Positions 1-9,827 of a DNA stretch of 50,158 nucleotides are shown piece by piece. Source of the stretch: Streptomyces humicola (GTDB lineage Bacteria; Actinomycetota; Actinomycetes; Streptomycetales; Streptomycetaceae); contig NZ_JANFNG010000042.1 in assembly GCF_024436035.1 (NCBI RefSeq), forward strand, positions 1 through 50,158, written 5' to 3'. Position 1 is the first letter of the stretch, and each line of letters begins with the position of its first letter. The position numbers and the translations under genes are program-made. The notes below the pieces were generated by a model. The model made no database searches. It had not been told where the DNA came from and saw nothing but the letters and a program-made list of their open reading frames with translations.

Positions 1-114
1 GAGCGCTACCGCACCCGCGCTGGCGTCGAGGGCAGCATCTCCCAGGCCAAGGCGCGCGATGTCAACCAGGTCGCGCCACACTCCTCTTCGAGGACAGGCT
101 CAACGTCCAGTTGA
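1..114 (+). pseudogene. 3' remnant of a transposase (IS1182/IS5-like)
   Basis: The frame is open from the window edge and its first residues read ERYRTRAGVEGSISQA, the motif in which the catalytic glutamate region of IS1182-type transposases usually lies. After about residue 17 the expected continuation is lost and the frame stops at 112-114. It is either cut by the window edge and decayed, or only a fragment. From 115 to 387 I see no gene. Confidence 0.5.
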
Positions 115-387
115 ACCCTATGGACTTACACAAAGATCCTTACACGCCCCTGGGCCTCGGCCAGCCTGTCACGTCACGGACTTACGCGACCTTTCGGACA
201 CGCTCGTGGCTGAATACGACGGTTGCGCCGGCAGGAATCGGATGCCCGTCCAGGCCGGCAAGCGACGAGGACGGCAAGAACACGGTGTCACCTCCCATGC
301 TGCTGGGCGCACGGAAAGGGCTGACTGTCGGCGATGAGTGGCTCGCTGATGGCAGCGGGCGACTCATCGCCGCGTGTATGCGCAAGG

Positions 388-1623
388 CTAGTGTGGTGAG
401 CTCACGGTGATGGTGAGCAGCGTGGGGTTGGAATCGGATACGGCGCCGGACTGGTTGGCGCCGCCTATGGGCGTGACATCATCGTATGGGAATGCATAGC
501 CGAGGCCGTTGGTCTCGGTTGCGTGCACGATGCGTGCGTAGTGGTTGGTCGGGCTGTTCGTGTAGTACGTCGCCGGGTTTTCGCCGTCCGGTTGGTTCGA
601 GTCGATCAGCAACGTGGTGCGGTTGAAGGCAGCTGCCAGCCGGGGGACGATCGCGAGCATGGTCTGATTCATGCCTGCGGTGTTGAACGGTCCAGTGGCG
701 CAGCTGAAGATGTCGCTGGTGCTCGGAGCCGCGAAGGAGCCGGCGCCGTTGAATGTCAGCAGGTTGCCAGTGACGGTTCCGGTGACGTTGCCCGCGCTGT
801 TCTGTGTGTCAACAGTCAGAGATGTTGACGAGTAGTGCTGCCATGCCTGGCTGACGTAGGGCTCGAAGTAGCCCTGGAAGAGCGACGAATCCATGACCAT
901 GCCGTTGTACGGGCTGAGCGCGCGCAGGTTGTGTCCGTTGGAGGTGACGATGAGTTTGTCCCATCCCTGGCCGTCGGAGGCGGCCTGCTGTTGCAGGCCC
1001 GAGCACACCTGGTCGACGCCACCGGTGGGCAGACCGGACACGTTCTGCTGTGCACCAGAGGCGTTGATGAGCGTCAGCCCGATCGGCAGGCACGCGAAAT
1101 CGACCGCGCTGATGTTCGCGTAGAGCTGTGAGTCGTTGTAGGTGAGCTCGCAGAAGTCCCACGCGAGGTTGATGTTCGGGTCAGATGGGTTGCTGACCGA
1201 CGGCTGTACCAGCGCGGGCCCGGGGTTGAGCAGGAACGTGAGCGGCGATCCTATGGAGAACCATACCCGCGCGGCGGCTAGGTGGGGGATGGTGACGGTG
1301 CGCGCGGCCGCACCCGAGGCGTTGAGCGCTATCGCGCAGTCCGCGCCCAGTGGGCTGAGCGTGGCCGACGGCGACGAGGGGTAGTACACCGTCGCGCCGT
1401 CCGATTCGAGCAGACAGAGGGCGTTGTTGTTGTCAATCGCCAGCCCTGTGACGTAGGCGTAGACGGTGTCTGATCCGGTGTTGTTGACCAGCGCGAGGTT
1501 CAGTGTGCTCGCAGTGAGCGGCTGGGTTGCCGCACGCGCCGCCGGGGCGTTGACTAACGACGGCGCGGCCGCTGCGGAGACTCCGAGGGCTGAGACTGTC
1601 AGGAATGTCCTTCGTGTCACCAT
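388..1623 (-). CDS. Secreted GH64-like beta-1,3-glucanase
   Basis: A 411-residue protein with a Tat-like signal: MVTRRTFLTVSALGVSAAAAP, then an AxA site near residue 31. The mature part looks like a GH64 (laminaripentaose-producing beta-1,3-glucanase) fold, for example the LALVNNTGSDTVYAYVTG start and the later CSGLQQQAASDGQGWD and SLFQGYFEPYVSQAWQHY stretches. It would cut beta-1,3-glucan outside the cell. ATG at 1623 is preceded by GGGAAAGAG about 9 nt upstream; the long open frame further upstream is the antisense of the GH1 gene. It lies 100 bp downstream of the GH1 gene on the same strand and probably belongs to the same locus. The family call is by pattern recognition. Confidence 0.8.
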   Translation of the reverse strand: MVTRRTFLTVSALGVSAAAAPSLVNAPAARAATQPLTASTLNLALVNNTGSDTVYAYVTGLAIDNNNALCLLESDGATVYYPSSPSATLSPLGADCAIALNASGAAARTVTIPHLAAARVWFSIGSPLTFLLNPGPALVQPSVSNPSDPNINLAWDFCELTYNDSQLYANISAVDFACLPIGLTLINASGAQQNVSGLPTGGVDQVCSGLQQQAASDGQGWDKLIVTSNGHNLRALSPYNGMVMDSSLFQGYFEPYVSQAWQHYSSTSLTVDTQNSAGNVTGTVTGNLLTFNGAGSFAAPSTSDIFSCATGPFNTAGMNQTMLAIVPRLAAAFNRTTLLIDSNQPDGENPATYYTNSPTNHYARIVHATETNGLGYAFPYDDVTPIGGANQSGAVSDSNPTLLTITVSSPH

Positions 1624-1672
1624 GATGTACGCACTCTTTCCCGTTCGTTGTTTGGGCGTCTTGCCGGGCCTG

Positions 1673-1697
1673 CGTACGTAAGCGCAAACCGTACGTA
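1673..1697. promoter_or_regulatory. Repeated CGTACGTA palindromes upstream of the GH64 gene
   Basis: CGTACGTA occurs at 1673-1680 and 1690-1697, 17 bp apart, about 50-75 bp upstream of the GH64 start. The spacing and position would suit a protein-binding site, but the motif differs from the GAGAGCGCTCTC operators elsewhere in the locus. No function can be assigned from sequence alone. Confidence 0.25.
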
Positions 1698-1723
1698 GCC
1701 AGGGTGGGTGATTGGGCTCGTTG

Positions 1724-3157
1724 TTAACCGGTGCAGCGACGCCTGGCGAGTGTTCCTGTGTGGATGATGTTTGCGTACCATCGGGCGCTGTCCTTGGGAG
1801 TGCGTCGCTGGCTGGCGAAGTCGATGTGGACGAGGCCGAACCGTTTGGAGTAGCCGTGGGCCCATTCGAAGTTGTCCAGTAGCGACCAGACGAAGTAGCC
1901 CCGCACGTCGGCGCCGTCGGCACACGCCCGGTGCACGGCCTCGAGGTGTGCCTGGAGGTAGGCGATGCGTTCCGGGTCGTGCACGGTGCCGTTCGGTTCG
2001 CAGTGGTCCTCGTAGGCAGCGCCGTTCTCGGTGATGATGAGGGGTAGGGCGGGCAGCTCGTCACGCAGTCGCAGGAGTAGCTGGTGAAGGCCGCCGGAGT
2101 CCACGGGCCAGTCCATTGCGGTGCGTTGGCCGGGTACTGGCGGGAAGCTGATGTTGTCGCAGCCGGGCCAGGCTCCCGGCTGCGCTGTGTCTGGGGAGGG
2201 CCGTGAGGAATCTGCCGCGGCGACGGCGGTGGGGCTGTAGTAGTTGATGCCGAGGAAGTCGACGCGTTGTCCGATGTCTGCCAGGTCAGGCTCGTGGACG
2301 AAGGACCAGTCGGTGATGTGCGCGGTGTCCTTGAGCAGGTCGTCGGGGTACTGGCGGTGGAAGAGCGGGTTGAGGAAGATCCTGTTGGCCAAGCCGTCGA
2401 TCCTGCGGGCCGCTTCCAGGTCCTCGGGTGAGGTGGTGTGGGCGCTGACGGCAGCGAGGTTGAGGGTGATGGACAGTTGTGCGGTGCTGGGGAGTACGGC
2501 GCGCAGTGCGATGGTGGCTCGGCCATGGGCGAGGTTGAGGTGGTGGGCGGCGCGCAGGGCGTCGGCGGCGTTGGTGCGACCGGGGGCGTGGACGCCGGAG
2601 CCGTAGCCGAGGAAGGCTGAGCACCATGGCTCGTTGAGCGTGGTCCACATCGGGACGCGGTCGCCGAGGGCGCGGGCGACCAGGGCCGCGTAGTCGGCGA
2701 ATCGGCTGGCGGTGTCGCGGGCGGGCCAGCCGCCGGCGTCTTCAAGTTCTTGGGGGAGATCCCAGTGGTAGAGGGTGAGGAGGGGTGTGATCCCGGCGGT
2801 GAGGAGTTCGTCGACGAGGCGCCGGTAGAAGTCCAAGCCGCGTTCGAGGGCGGGGCCGCGGCCGGTGGGCTGGACGCGGGGCCAGGAGACGGAGAAGCGG
2901 TACGCCTTCAGGCCGAGGTCGGCCATGAGGGCGACGTCCTCACGGAAGTGGTGGTAGTGGTCGGTGGCGATGTCGCCGGTGTCGCCGGTGCGTACCCTGC
3001 CGGGCGTGCGGCTGAAGGTGTCCCAGATGGACGGGGTGCGACCGCCCTCAGTGGCTGCGCCCTCGATCTGGTAGGCGGCGGTGGCGGCGCCCCACAGGAA
3101 GTCGGCGGGAAAGCGGAGCGTGGCGGAAGTGGCGCCGGTCAGGACCTGGTACGTCAT
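1724..3157 (-). CDS. GH1 beta-glucosidase
   Basis: A 477-residue GH1 enzyme of normal family length. It has the N-terminal [15 protein letters not shown] signature, the acid/base Glu176 in TLNEP and the nucleophile Glu377 in ITENG. There is no signal peptide, so it acts in the cytoplasm, probably splitting imported beta-gluco-oligosaccharides to glucose. ATG at 3157 follows GGAAGG with 5 nt spacing. It lies 50 bp downstream of the second permease gene, so it is probably the last or next-to-last gene of the transport operon. This arrangement mirrors cellobiose and laminaribiose loci of Streptomyces (CebEFG-BglC type). Catalytic function is secure; substrate is inferred from the GH64 and GH16 neighbours. 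Confidence 0.93.
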   Translation of the reverse strand: MTYQVLTGATSATLRFPADFLWGAATAAYQIEGAATEGGRTPSIWDTFSRTPGRVRTGDTGDIATDHYHHFREDVALMADLGLKAYRFSVSWPRVQPTGRGPALERGLDFYRRLVDELLTAGITPLLTLYHWDLPQELEDAGGWPARDTASRFADYAALVARALGDRVPMWTTLNEPWCSAFLGYGSGVHAPGRTNAADALRAAHHLNLAHGRATIALRAVLPSTAQLSITLNLAAVSAHTTSPEDLEAARRIDGLANRIFLNPLFHRQYPDDLLKDTAHITDWSFVHEPDLADIGQRVDFLGINYYSPTAVAAADSSRPSPDTAQPGAWPGCDNISFPPVPGQRTAMDWPVDSGGLHQLLLRLRDELPALPLIITENGAAYEDHCEPNGTVHDPERIAYLQAHLEAVHRACADGADVRGYFVWSLLDNFEWAHGYSKRFGLVHIDFASQRRTPKDSARWYANIIHTGTLARRRCTG

Positions 3158-3207
3158 GGGATGGCCTTCCGTGCGGTCGGTGGATTGCAGGGAGGGTTCG
3201 GGGCGGC

Positions 3208-4098
3208 TCATCCCTTGACGGAGCCCTGCACGATACCGCTGACGATCTGCCGCCCCAGCAGGGTGAAGACGAGCAGCACCGGCAGTGTTCCCAGCAGGGC
3301 GCCGGTGAGGATGACGGACTGGTCGTGGACGTAGCCGTTGCCCAGGGCGTTGAGGGCGACCTGGACGGTGGGGTTGTCGCCGGTGAGGGCGATGACGGGC
3401 CAGAAGAAGTCGTTCCAGGCGGCCATGAAAGTGAGCATGCCGAGGACGGCCATGCCTGGGCGGGCGACGGGCAGCACGATGCGCAGGAAGATCCGCAAGA
3501 GGGAGGCGCCGTCCACCCGACCGGCCTCGACGAGCTCGTCGGGCAGCGCCTGCAGCAGATACTGTCGCATGAAGAACACCCCGAACGCGGATACGAGGGT
3601 TGGCAGGATCACGGACTGGAGCTGGTTCACCCAGTGCAGCTTGGCGATGACGATGAACAGCGGTATGACGCCCAGCTGGGGTGGGATCATCATGGTGCCA
3701 ATGGTCAGGGCCAGCAGTGCGTGACGGCCGCGGAAGCGGAGTTTGGCGAAGGCGAAACCGGCGAGGGTGGAGCACAGCACGGTGCCGACGGTCACCGATC
3801 CTGCCACGATCAGTGAGTTGAGCAGGGCCTTGCCGAGATCGGTCTCGGCAAGGACTTCCTTGATGTTGCCGGTCAGCCTCCCGCCGGGCAGCAGCGCCGG
3901 AGGAACGGCGTTGATCGCGGTGTTCGGCTGGGTGGCGGCGACGACGGTCCAGTAGAACGGGAAGGCGAAGACCGCGGTCGCGGCGATCAACACGGTGTAG
4001 GCGAGCCAGCCGGGGCGCAGGTGACGTGCTCCGGGAGCGGCGGCTCGTCGGGCCTGCCGGGTGCGGCGCAGCCGGGCCGTGAGTGTGGCGGCGGTCAA
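3208..4098 (-). CDS. Sugar ABC transporter permease (MalG type)
   Basis: A 296-residue inner-membrane permease of the CUT1 family with about six transmembrane segments. The cytoplasmic EAA loop is visible as [20 protein letters not shown], which docks the ATPase. The best start is TTG at 4098: it overlaps the upstream permease stop as TTGA and has GGGAGGG about 7 nt upstream. No ATG lies at a sensible position. It pairs with the MalF-type permease just upstream. No ATPase gene is in the operon, as in Streptomyces sugar importers that share MsiK. Confidence 0.92.
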   Translation of the reverse strand: MTAATLTARLRRTRQARRAAAPGARHLRPGWLAYTVLIAATAVFAFPFYWTVVAATQPNTAINAVPPALLPGGRLTGNIKEVLAETDLGKALLNSLIVAGSVTVGTVLCSTLAGFAFAKLRFRGRHALLALTIGTMMIPPQLGVIPLFIVIAKLHWVNQLQSVILPTLVSAFGVFFMRQYLLQALPDELVEAGRVDGASLLRIFLRIVLPVARPGMAVLGMLTFMAAWNDFFWPVIALTGDNPTVQVALNALGNGYVHDQSVILTGALLGTLPVLLVFTLLGRQIVSGIVQGSVKG

Positions 4099-5096
4099 CG
4101 TAAGGCCCTCCCTTTCCGTCCGAGTGCGCGTTCGTCGCAGGAGCGCAGCCGGGCGATCCCCGTGTTGAGCGTGACGAGCACCACGATGATCAGGAACATC
4201 ACCCACGCCACGGCGGCGGCCCGGCCCAGGTGGAAGAAACTCCAGCCCTGGTCGTACAGGTAGAGCCCGAGGGTCTGGTACTGGTGCGAGACACCTCCGC
4301 TGGGACCGCGGGTGCCGCCTTCGTACAGCAGAGGCTCGCCGAACAGCTGGGTGGCGCCGATGGTGGAGACGATGACGGTGAAGATGATCGTCGGGCGCAG
4401 CCCGCGTATGGTCACATGTCGGAACTGCTGCCAACGCGAGGCGCCGTCGATGGCGGCCGACTCGTACAGCTCGGCGGGGATGGACTGCATCCCGGCGAGG
4501 TAGATCAGCGCGTTGTAACCGGTCCAGCGCCAGGTGACGATCGTGGAGATGCCGACCTGTGAGGCCCAGGTGCCGTTCTGCCAGTCGATCCGGTGGACGC
4601 CTACGAGCCCCAGGGCCCAGTTGATCAGGCCGTAATCGCGACCGAAGAGCTGGGCGAAGACCAGCGTGGCGGCGGCAACCGAGGTGGCGTACGGCATCAT
4701 CATGGCGACTCGGAAGAAGGTCCGCCCGCGCAGACGGTAGTTGAGCAGGTGGGCCAGGCCCAGCGCCATCAGCAGCTGCGGGATGGTGGAGATCGCCCCG
4801 ATGGTGAAGGTGTTGCGCAGCGCGTTCCAGAAGAACGGATCGTGCAGCAGCCCGGCGTAGTTTCCCAGCCCCGCCCATACTCTCTGCCCGGGGTCGGTCA
4901 GCTCCACCCGGTACAACGAGATGTAGGCGGTGTAGATCAGCGGGAACAGCCCGAAGGCGGCGAAGAGCACGAAGAACGGTGCGACGAACGCGTACGGCGA
5001 GTACTTCACGTCCCACCGACCACGGCGCCGGACGTGGCCAGCGCCACGTCGCTGCGGTCCCACGGTGAACCGGGGAGGGGTTGCTGTCTGTGTCAT
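4095..5096 (-). CDS. Sugar ABC transporter permease (MalF type)
   Basis: A 333-residue CUT1 permease. A basic N-terminus leads to the first membrane span ([20 protein letters not shown]), followed by further spans and an EAA loop ([20 protein letters not shown]). It forms the membrane channel with the MalG-type partner. ATG at 5096 overlaps the stop of the binding-protein gene as ATGA, so the two are translationally coupled. The likely cargo is beta-1,3-linked or mixed gluco-oligosaccharides, by context only. Confidence 0.92.
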   Translation of the reverse strand: MTQTATPPRFTVGPQRRGAGHVRRRGRWDVKYSPYAFVAPFFVLFAAFGLFPLIYTAYISLYRVELTDPGQRVWAGLGNYAGLLHDPFFWNALRNTFTIGAISTIPQLLMALGLAHLLNYRLRGRTFFRVAMMMPYATSVAAATLVFAQLFGRDYGLINWALGLVGVHRIDWQNGTWASQVGISTIVTWRWTGYNALIYLAGMQSIPAELYESAAIDGASRWQQFRHVTIRGLRPTIIFTVIVSTIGATQLFGEPLLYEGGTRGPSGGVSHQYQTLGLYLYDQGWSFFHLGRAAAVAWVMFLIIVVLVTLNTGIARLRSCDERALGRKGRALR

Positions 5097-6400
5097 TGGG
5101 CGACCGCGTTCGCGATGTTATTCATGGCGTTCTGCCAAGCTTGTTGCGGGGAGACGCCCTTCTGCTCGACCTCGGAAAGCGCGTTAGTCAGCGCGGTGTT
5201 GACATCCCCGTCATGCACCCCGAGCACCTGCACCGGCATGTTCTTCGCCGAGTCACCGAAGATCTGGCCGACTGGCGCGTTGTTGAAGTACGGGTCGGTG
5301 TAGTTCTGCACGGCGCCGATGGCCTGGGTGTTGGACGGGAAGTTGCCCTCCTTCTCGAACAGCGTTACCTGCTGATCCTTGGCGGTCAGCCATGCGATCA
5401 GGTCGTAGGCTTGCTTCTGATGCGGGGAGGTCTTCGGGATGGCCAGGTACGAGCCGCCCCAGTTGCCTGTGGCGCCCGGCCCCGGTGCGATGTCCCACCT
5501 GCCTTTCCCCGCCGCGCCGGCCTGGCCCTTGATGTAGCCGGTCATCCATGCCGGACAGGGAAGGGTAGCGAAGGCGCCGGTGCTGAACGCCTGGTTCCAC
5601 TGCGGGGACCACTGGGTCAGCTTCGCGGTGATTCCGGCCCGCGCCGCCTCCACTGAGGTGTCCCAGGCGCTCTTCACCAGCGGATTGCTGCCGTACACCG
5701 GCTTGCCGCTCTGGTCGTAGTAGCGCACCGCCTGCTGGCCCGTCATCGCCGTGAACAAACCCGTCGCGCTGTCCGTCCAAGCACTGTGCGCGGGAGCGTG
5801 AGCCTGGTACTGCTTGCCCAGACCTACATACCCGGTCCAGGTGGACCACTTCTGGGCCAGGGCCGCCCGGTCGGTGGGGAGCCCCGCCTGCTTGAGCAGG
5901 TCCGAGCGATAGCAGATGGCCTCCGGCCCGATATCCGTACCCAGCCCCAGTACAGCCCCGGAGGGGGTGGTCGCGACCTTGATCTTCCACGGCAGGAAGT
6001 TCCTCGTCACCGAGGAGGCACCCAGGGTGTTCAGATCGGTGAAGTCGGATGCCTCCTGCCGCACCACCGTCGCGATCCGCCCGACCTCGACGCCCTGGAT
6101 GTCCCCCAGGCCGCTGTCGGCTGCCAGGTGTGTCTGCAGTGCCTGCCAGTAGTCGGCCTCGTTCTCGGTATCGGTTTCCTTGATCACGATGTTCGGGTGC
6201 AGCTTCTCGTACTCGGCGTACAACCCCGCTTCCTTGTAGCCGAAGGTCCCAAACAGGTCGATGGTTAAGGTGATCTTGCCACCGCCGTTCGCGGAGGAGC
6301 CGCCTGACGAAGAGCCACAGCCGCTGAGCAACGCGGTGGCGGTCAGGACCGTACAACCCAGCGCAACAATCCCGGTTCGCCTCGTTCTGGCCGTGCGCAT
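5093..6400 (-). CDS. Sugar-binding lipoprotein of an ABC importer
   Basis: A 435-residue family 1 solute-binding protein. The signal is MRTARTRRTGIVALG followed by a hydrophobic stretch and the lipobox LLSGC, giving lipidated Cys28. A Gly/Ser-rich tether follows, then an extracellular binding domain (KITLTIDLFGTFGYKEAGL). An ATG 21 nt further upstream also exists, but ATG 6400 has GGGAGG 5 nt away and gives a normal signal peptide. It heads the operon binding protein - MalF - MalG - GH1 - GH64. A repressor-type palindrome lies in its leader (6429-6443). It would capture oligosaccharides released by the secreted GH16 and GH64 enzymes. Confidence 0.92.
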   Translation of the reverse strand: MRTARTRRTGIVALGCTVLTATALLSGCGSSSGGSSANGGGKITLTIDLFGTFGYKEAGLYAEYEKLHPNIVIKETDTENEADYWQALQTHLAADSGLGDIQGVEVGRIATVVRQEASDFTDLNTLGASSVTRNFLPWKIKVATTPSGAVLGLGTDIGPEAICYRSDLLKQAGLPTDRAALAQKWSTWTGYVGLGKQYQAHAPAHSAWTDSATGLFTAMTGQQAVRYYDQSGKPVYGSNPLVKSAWDTSVEAARAGITAKLTQWSPQWNQAFSTGAFATLPCPAWMTGYIKGQAGAAGKGRWDIAPGPGATGNWGGSYLAIPKTSPHQKQAYDLIAWLTAKDQQVTLFEKEGNFPSNTQAIGAVQNYTDPYFNNAPVGQIFGDSAKNMPVQVLGVHDGDVNTALTNALSEVEQKGVSPQQAWQNAMNNIANAVAQ

Positions 6401-6428
6401 GAAAGCCTCCCTTGACTTCATCCATGCG

Positions 6429-6486
6429 TGAGAGCGCTCTCGAGCTCATTGCGGAGGAGAATGCCTTCCCTTGGAGTTCGCGTCAA
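6429..6486 (-). promoter_or_regulatory. Promoter and LacI-type operator of the ABC operon
   Basis: Read on the minus strand, TTGACG (6486-6481) and CATTCT (6463-6458) are separated by exactly 17 bp, a vegetative-type promoter. The palindrome GAGAGCGCTCTC (6430-6441) lies just downstream, within about the first 20 transcribed bases. It matches the CebR-like operator class (inverted GAGCGCTC core) of Streptomyces LacI regulators. Repression by blocking initiation or early elongation is inferred. Confidence 0.75.
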
Positions 6487-6590
6487 GGGTCGAAGCCGCC
6501 GCAAGCAGAGCCCGCAGGCCCGCCCGGCCTGCCAACCGGGAGCCTCGGGGCGGCTGTTCCGGGGAGCCAGTGCAAGTTGTGTCGCGCGTA

Positions 6591-6642
6591 TTGACAGAGG
6601 CGGGGTCCGCTTCTAGCGTCAGCGGCTTGAGAGCGCTCTCGA
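6591..6642 (+). promoter_or_regulatory. Promoter and LacI-type operator of the GH16 gene
   Basis: TTGACA (6591-6596) and TAGCGT (6614-6619) are spaced by 17 bp. The operator TTGAGAGCGCTCTCGA (6627-6642) begins 7 bp after the -10 box, over the expected start point. The layout mirrors that of the divergent ABC promoter, so the same repressor probably controls both directions. The 6401-6707 interval holds only these two promoters and the GH16 leader. Confidence 0.78.
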
Positions 6643-6707
6643 TATGTTCCACCGCCCGGCCCGAGCCGCGGCCCGGCGAACACCCTCACCCCCGAGGTGC
6701 CTCGATC

Positions 6708-8195
6708 ATGAGAACTAGAGTCGCTCGGACACCGGGGCCAAACACCCCACCAGGCCACCGTACCCAGCGCCGAACGCTGGCCCTGCTCCTGGCCTTCGCG
6801 CTGCCGCTGGCCGCCCTGATCGGCCTGACCGTCACGGCGAGCCCAGCGGCCGCCGGTGACGTGCCGCCCGCGCCCCCAGGCTGGACCACCGCCTTCAGTG
6901 ACGACTTCAACGGTTCGGCCGGATCCCCCCTGAACAGCTCCAACTGGCTCTACGACACTGGCACCAGCTATCCGGGCGGTGCTGGCAACTGGGGTACCGG
7001 CGAGGTGGAGACGATGACTAACTCCACCAACAACGTCTACCTCGACGGCAACGGCCACCTGGTGATCAAACCGATCCGGGACGCGAACGGCAACTGGACC
7101 TCGGGCCGGGTGGAGACCCAGCGCACCGACTTCGCCGCTCCTCCCGGGGGCGAGATGGAGATGAGCGCCTCCATCGAGCAGCCGAACCCCACGAACGGTC
7201 TCGGTTACTGGCCCGCCTTCTGGGCGATGGGCGCCGCCGCCCGCCCGGTCGGCGCTACCAACTGGCCCTCCATCGGCGAGTTGGACATCATGGAGGACGT
7301 CAACGCGCTCAGCGAGCACTCCACCACCTTCCACTGTGGTGTGGACCCGGGCGGCCCCTGCAACGAGACCACTGGCATCAGCAGCGGTCTGCAGGCCTGT
7401 CCTGGCTGCCAGACTGGCTACCACACATACTCGGTGATCGTGGACCGCACCAATACCTCCGCCGAGCAGCTGCGTTTCTACCTTGACGGCACCCAGACCT
7501 TCGCCGTCAACGAAAGCCAGGTCCCCATCCAGACCTGGCAGGCCGCGGTCGACCACGGCTTCTTCGCCATCTTCGACCTCGCCATGGGCGGCGCCTACCC
7601 CAACGCCATCTGCGGTTGCAACTCACCCTCCGCGGCGACTTCCTCCGATGCAGGCATGAGCGTCGCCTGGTTCGCGGTGTACCAGACCAACGGCGGCTCC
7701 ACACCGACTCCCACGCCCACACCGACTCCCACACCCACACCGTCTCCGGGTTCGTGCACCACTGTGGCGACCTCCGACATCTCGGCCGACTGCAACGACG
7801 CCGCGTCCTCGGGGCTCGCTGCGGCCACCCCGGCCACCGACGACACCAATCCCAGCGGCGTGGACGGCAACCAGATCGCCCAGCTGTCCAACGGCGCCTA
7901 CCTGCGCTACGACAACATCGACTTCGGATCCACCGGATCCAGCCAGTTCGATGCCAGGGTTGCCTCAGGCGCCACAGGCGGAGTGAGCGGGCTGGTCGAA
8001 GTGGTACTCGACAGCCTCAGCAATCCGCCGATCGGGTCCTTCTCCGTCGGCAACACCGGTGGCTGGAACAACTGGACCACCATTCCGGCCAACATCGCAG
8101 AAACCACCGGCACTCACACCGTCTACCTGGTCTTCAACTCCGGAGCCAGCGCGCCCTACGTGAGCCTGCACTGGTTCACCTTCCCAACCAGATGA
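6708..8195 (+). CDS. Secreted GH16 endo-beta-1,3-glucanase with CBM6-like domain
   Basis: A 495-residue secreted protein. A basic region with RTQRR and a hydrophobic core end at ASPAAAG near residue 50. The GH16 domain covers about 60-327 and contains the ExDxxE signature as GELDIMED (Glu191, Asp193, Glu196; nucleophile and acid/base). A STPTPTPTP linker spans 331-347. The C-terminal 350-495 domain looks like a CBM6 beta-sandwich (SNGAYLRYDNIDFG, GGWNNWTTI, HTVYLVF). It would bind and cut laminarin-type glucan outside the cell. ATG 6708 has GAGGTG about 8 nt upstream. It is controlled from the operator at 6627-6642. An alternative is another GH16 specificity such as lichenan. Confidence 0.92.
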   Translation: MRTRVARTPGPNTPPGHRTQRRTLALLLAFALPLAALIGLTVTASPAAAGDVPPAPPGWTTAFSDDFNGSAGSPLNSSNWLYDTGTSYPGGAGNWGTGEVETMTNSTNNVYLDGNGHLVIKPIRDANGNWTSGRVETQRTDFAAPPGGEMEMSASIEQPNPTNGLGYWPAFWAMGAAARPVGATNWPSIGELDIMEDVNALSEHSTTFHCGVDPGGPCNETTGISSGLQACPGCQTGYHTYSVIVDRTNTSAEQLRFYLDGTQTFAVNESQVPIQTWQAAVDHGFFAIFDLAMGGAYPNAICGCNSPSAATSSDAGMSVAWFAVYQTNGGSTPTPTPTPTPTPTPSPGSCTTVATSDISADCNDAASSGLAAATPATDDTNPSGVDGNQIAQLSNGAYLRYDNIDFGSTGSSQFDARVASGATGGVSGLVEVVLDSLSNPPIGSFSVGNTGGWNNWTTIPANIAETTGTHTVYLVFNSGASAPYVSLHWFTFPTR

Positions 8196-8246
8196 GAGCC
8201 GACCGGCTACGACAGCCCCGGCCCGGATGACCGGTAGAAGAAAGCT

Positions 8247-8296
8247 CCCGGCCTGCAGAGGCGAGGAAAGCCCGCATACCCCCTCTGCAGGCCGGG
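8247..8296. terminator. Strong hairpin downstream of the GH16 gene
   Basis: A perfect 15-bp stem (8247-8261 with 8282-8296, CCCGGCCTGCAGAGG) closes a 20-nt loop, starting about 50 bp after the GH16 stop. There is no U-tract, which is usual for actinomycete terminators. It separates the GH16 gene from the convergent repressor gene. The rest of 8196-8537 shows no gene. Confidence 0.75.
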
Positions 8297-8537
8297 TCCC
8301 AGATCCCTGACGCGAAGAGTGCCGTCTCCCCACCCTGGAGGTCCGGATGCCCAGGCGATGAACACTTCCTGGCGGGCATGGCGGCCGCGGCCTCCATGCG
8401 CACACCGGTGGTACCCGGCTCCCGCGCGCCCGCCGCCCCGGCAGCCGTGGCGAGCCGGTCGCCGAAGTGAGGCCCATCGGCCGACGGAGCACCCCAGCCA
8501 TCGAGCGACTGCGGCGGCGAATTCCACGACCGGCCTC

Positions 8538-9611
8538 TCAGGCCGACGCCCGTACTACCAGCCGAGTACCCGTGATCACCGATGACTGGGTGCCAATGAC
8601 GGCAGCGGGATCACTGCCTTCCGCCCCCAGTCGTCGCAACAGCAATCGGGCCATGATCCGCCCCATGCCCTCAATTTCCTGACGGATCGTGGTCAGTGGC
8701 GGATCGGTCCATTGCGCCACTGACTCCACATCGTCGAACCCGACCACCGCCACGTCCTCGGGCACGCGCCGCCCCTTCTCGCGCAGTACGTACAACGCAC
8801 CCGAAGCCATCAGATCAGACGCCACGAAAACCGCGTCAAGGTCCGGGCGTCGCGCCAGCAGGGCGGCCATCGCCCGTCCTCCCCCCTCCGGCGTGAAGTC
8901 ACCACACTCCACAAGCTCGGGGTCGGCGGCGTCGATCAAGGCGTCGCGCCAGCCGTCCAGCCGGTCCATTGCCGAGGTCTGATCCATCGGCCCGGTGATC
9001 GTGGCGATCCTACGGCAGCCCCGATCGAGCAGGTACTGGGCGGCCAACCGCCCACCACCTCGATTGTCACTGTCGACATACAACACACTCGCGTCGGTCT
9101 CACCGCCCAGCCAGCCAGGGCGACCGCCGAACACGGTGGGCAGGCCGCTCTTCTTCGTCATCGCGGGCAGGGGGTCGTCCCCGTGGAGCGAGAACAGCAG
9201 CGCCCCGTCGACATGACTGCCGGCGAGATACCGCCCGACCCGCTCGTAGTCCTTCCGGTCCGCCACCAGCAACAGCACCAACTGGCAGTCGGCGGCCGAC
9301 AGTTCCTTACTGATGCCGCGCAGTTGCTGGGCGAAGAACGGGTCAGAAAACACCCGGTCCTCGGGCTCGGCAATCACCACGGCGACTGCTCCGTTGCGAC
9401 GGGTCACCAGGGTGCGCGCCGCCAAATTCGGCACGTAACCGAGCTCCTCGACAGCCCGCTGCACCTTATCCCGGAGCTCGGCCCGAACCCCCGCCCCACC
9501 GTTGACCACCCGGGACACGGTCGCCCGCGACACCCCGGCGAGTGCCGCCACCGCCTCTAGCGTCGGCCGCAACGTATCGGCCTGGGACCCTGGGATCGGC
9601 GGCTTGGTCAC
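8538..9611 (-). CDS. LacI-family repressor of the glucan locus
   Basis: A 357-residue LacI/GalR regulator. The N-terminal helix-turn-helix and hinge read PTLEAVAALAGVSRATVSRVVNG (about 16-38), then a periplasmic-binding-protein-like effector domain (AVAVVIAEPEDRVFSDPFFAQQLRGI to AVVGFDDVESVAQWTDPPLTTIRQ). The start is GTG at 9611 with GAGGAG about 7 nt upstream. It would bind the GAGAGCGCTCTC palindromes in the divergent promoter region and a variant before its own gene, being released by an imported oligosaccharide. It resembles CebR and BglR in arrangement; the effector is unknown. Confidence 0.93.
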   Translation of the reverse strand: MTKPPIPGSQADTLRPTLEAVAALAGVSRATVSRVVNGGAGVRAELRDKVQRAVEELGYVPNLAARTLVTRRNGAVAVVIAEPEDRVFSDPFFAQQLRGISKELSAADCQLVLLLVADRKDYERVGRYLAGSHVDGALLFSLHGDDPLPAMTKKSGLPTVFGGRPGWLGGETDASVLYVDSDNRGGGRLAAQYLLDRGCRRIATITGPMDQTSAMDRLDGWRDALIDAADPELVECGDFTPEGGGRAMAALLARRPDLDAVFVASDLMASGALYVLREKGRRVPEDVAVVGFDDVESVAQWTDPPLTTIRQEIEGMGRIMARLLLRRLGAEGSDPAAVIGTQSSVITGTRLVVRASA

Positions 9612-9680
9612 GTTCAGGCTCCTCGCTCACAGCGCGTCCGGCACGGCAGGTCGTGCTGGTGACAGGATACCTAGAACATC

Positions 9681-9694
9681 TGAGAGCGCTCACA
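9681..9694. promoter_or_regulatory. Variant LacI operator upstream of the repressor gene
   Basis: TGAGAGCGCTCACA is an imperfect copy of the GAGAGCGCTCTC palindrome, about 70 bp upstream of the GTG start. It suggests autoregulation with a weaker site. The remainder of 9612-9827 shows no gene. Confidence 0.6.
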
Positions 9695-9827
9695 GCATGC
9701 CTATTCTGTTCGCCCGACCCCAACGAGAGAGGCTTTCCGGCGGTTCGAACCGGTCTTGTCCGCCGACACCCACCAGGTCGGCAGAGTCCAGCAGAGTTCG
9801 ACGGCGTCGAGTCCGAGCCCGGCCGTC

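Noticed and set aside
182-387. Short minus-strand open frame after the GH64 gene
   Set aside because: No ribosome site, no recognisable domain, and a plausible frame on the opposite strand too; treated as chance in GC-rich DNA.
1624-2745. Long minus-strand open frame continuous with the GH64 gene
   Set aside because: It is Pro/Thr/Ser-rich low-complexity translation overlapping the GH1 gene in another frame. The GH64 signal peptide and ribosome site fix the start at 1623.
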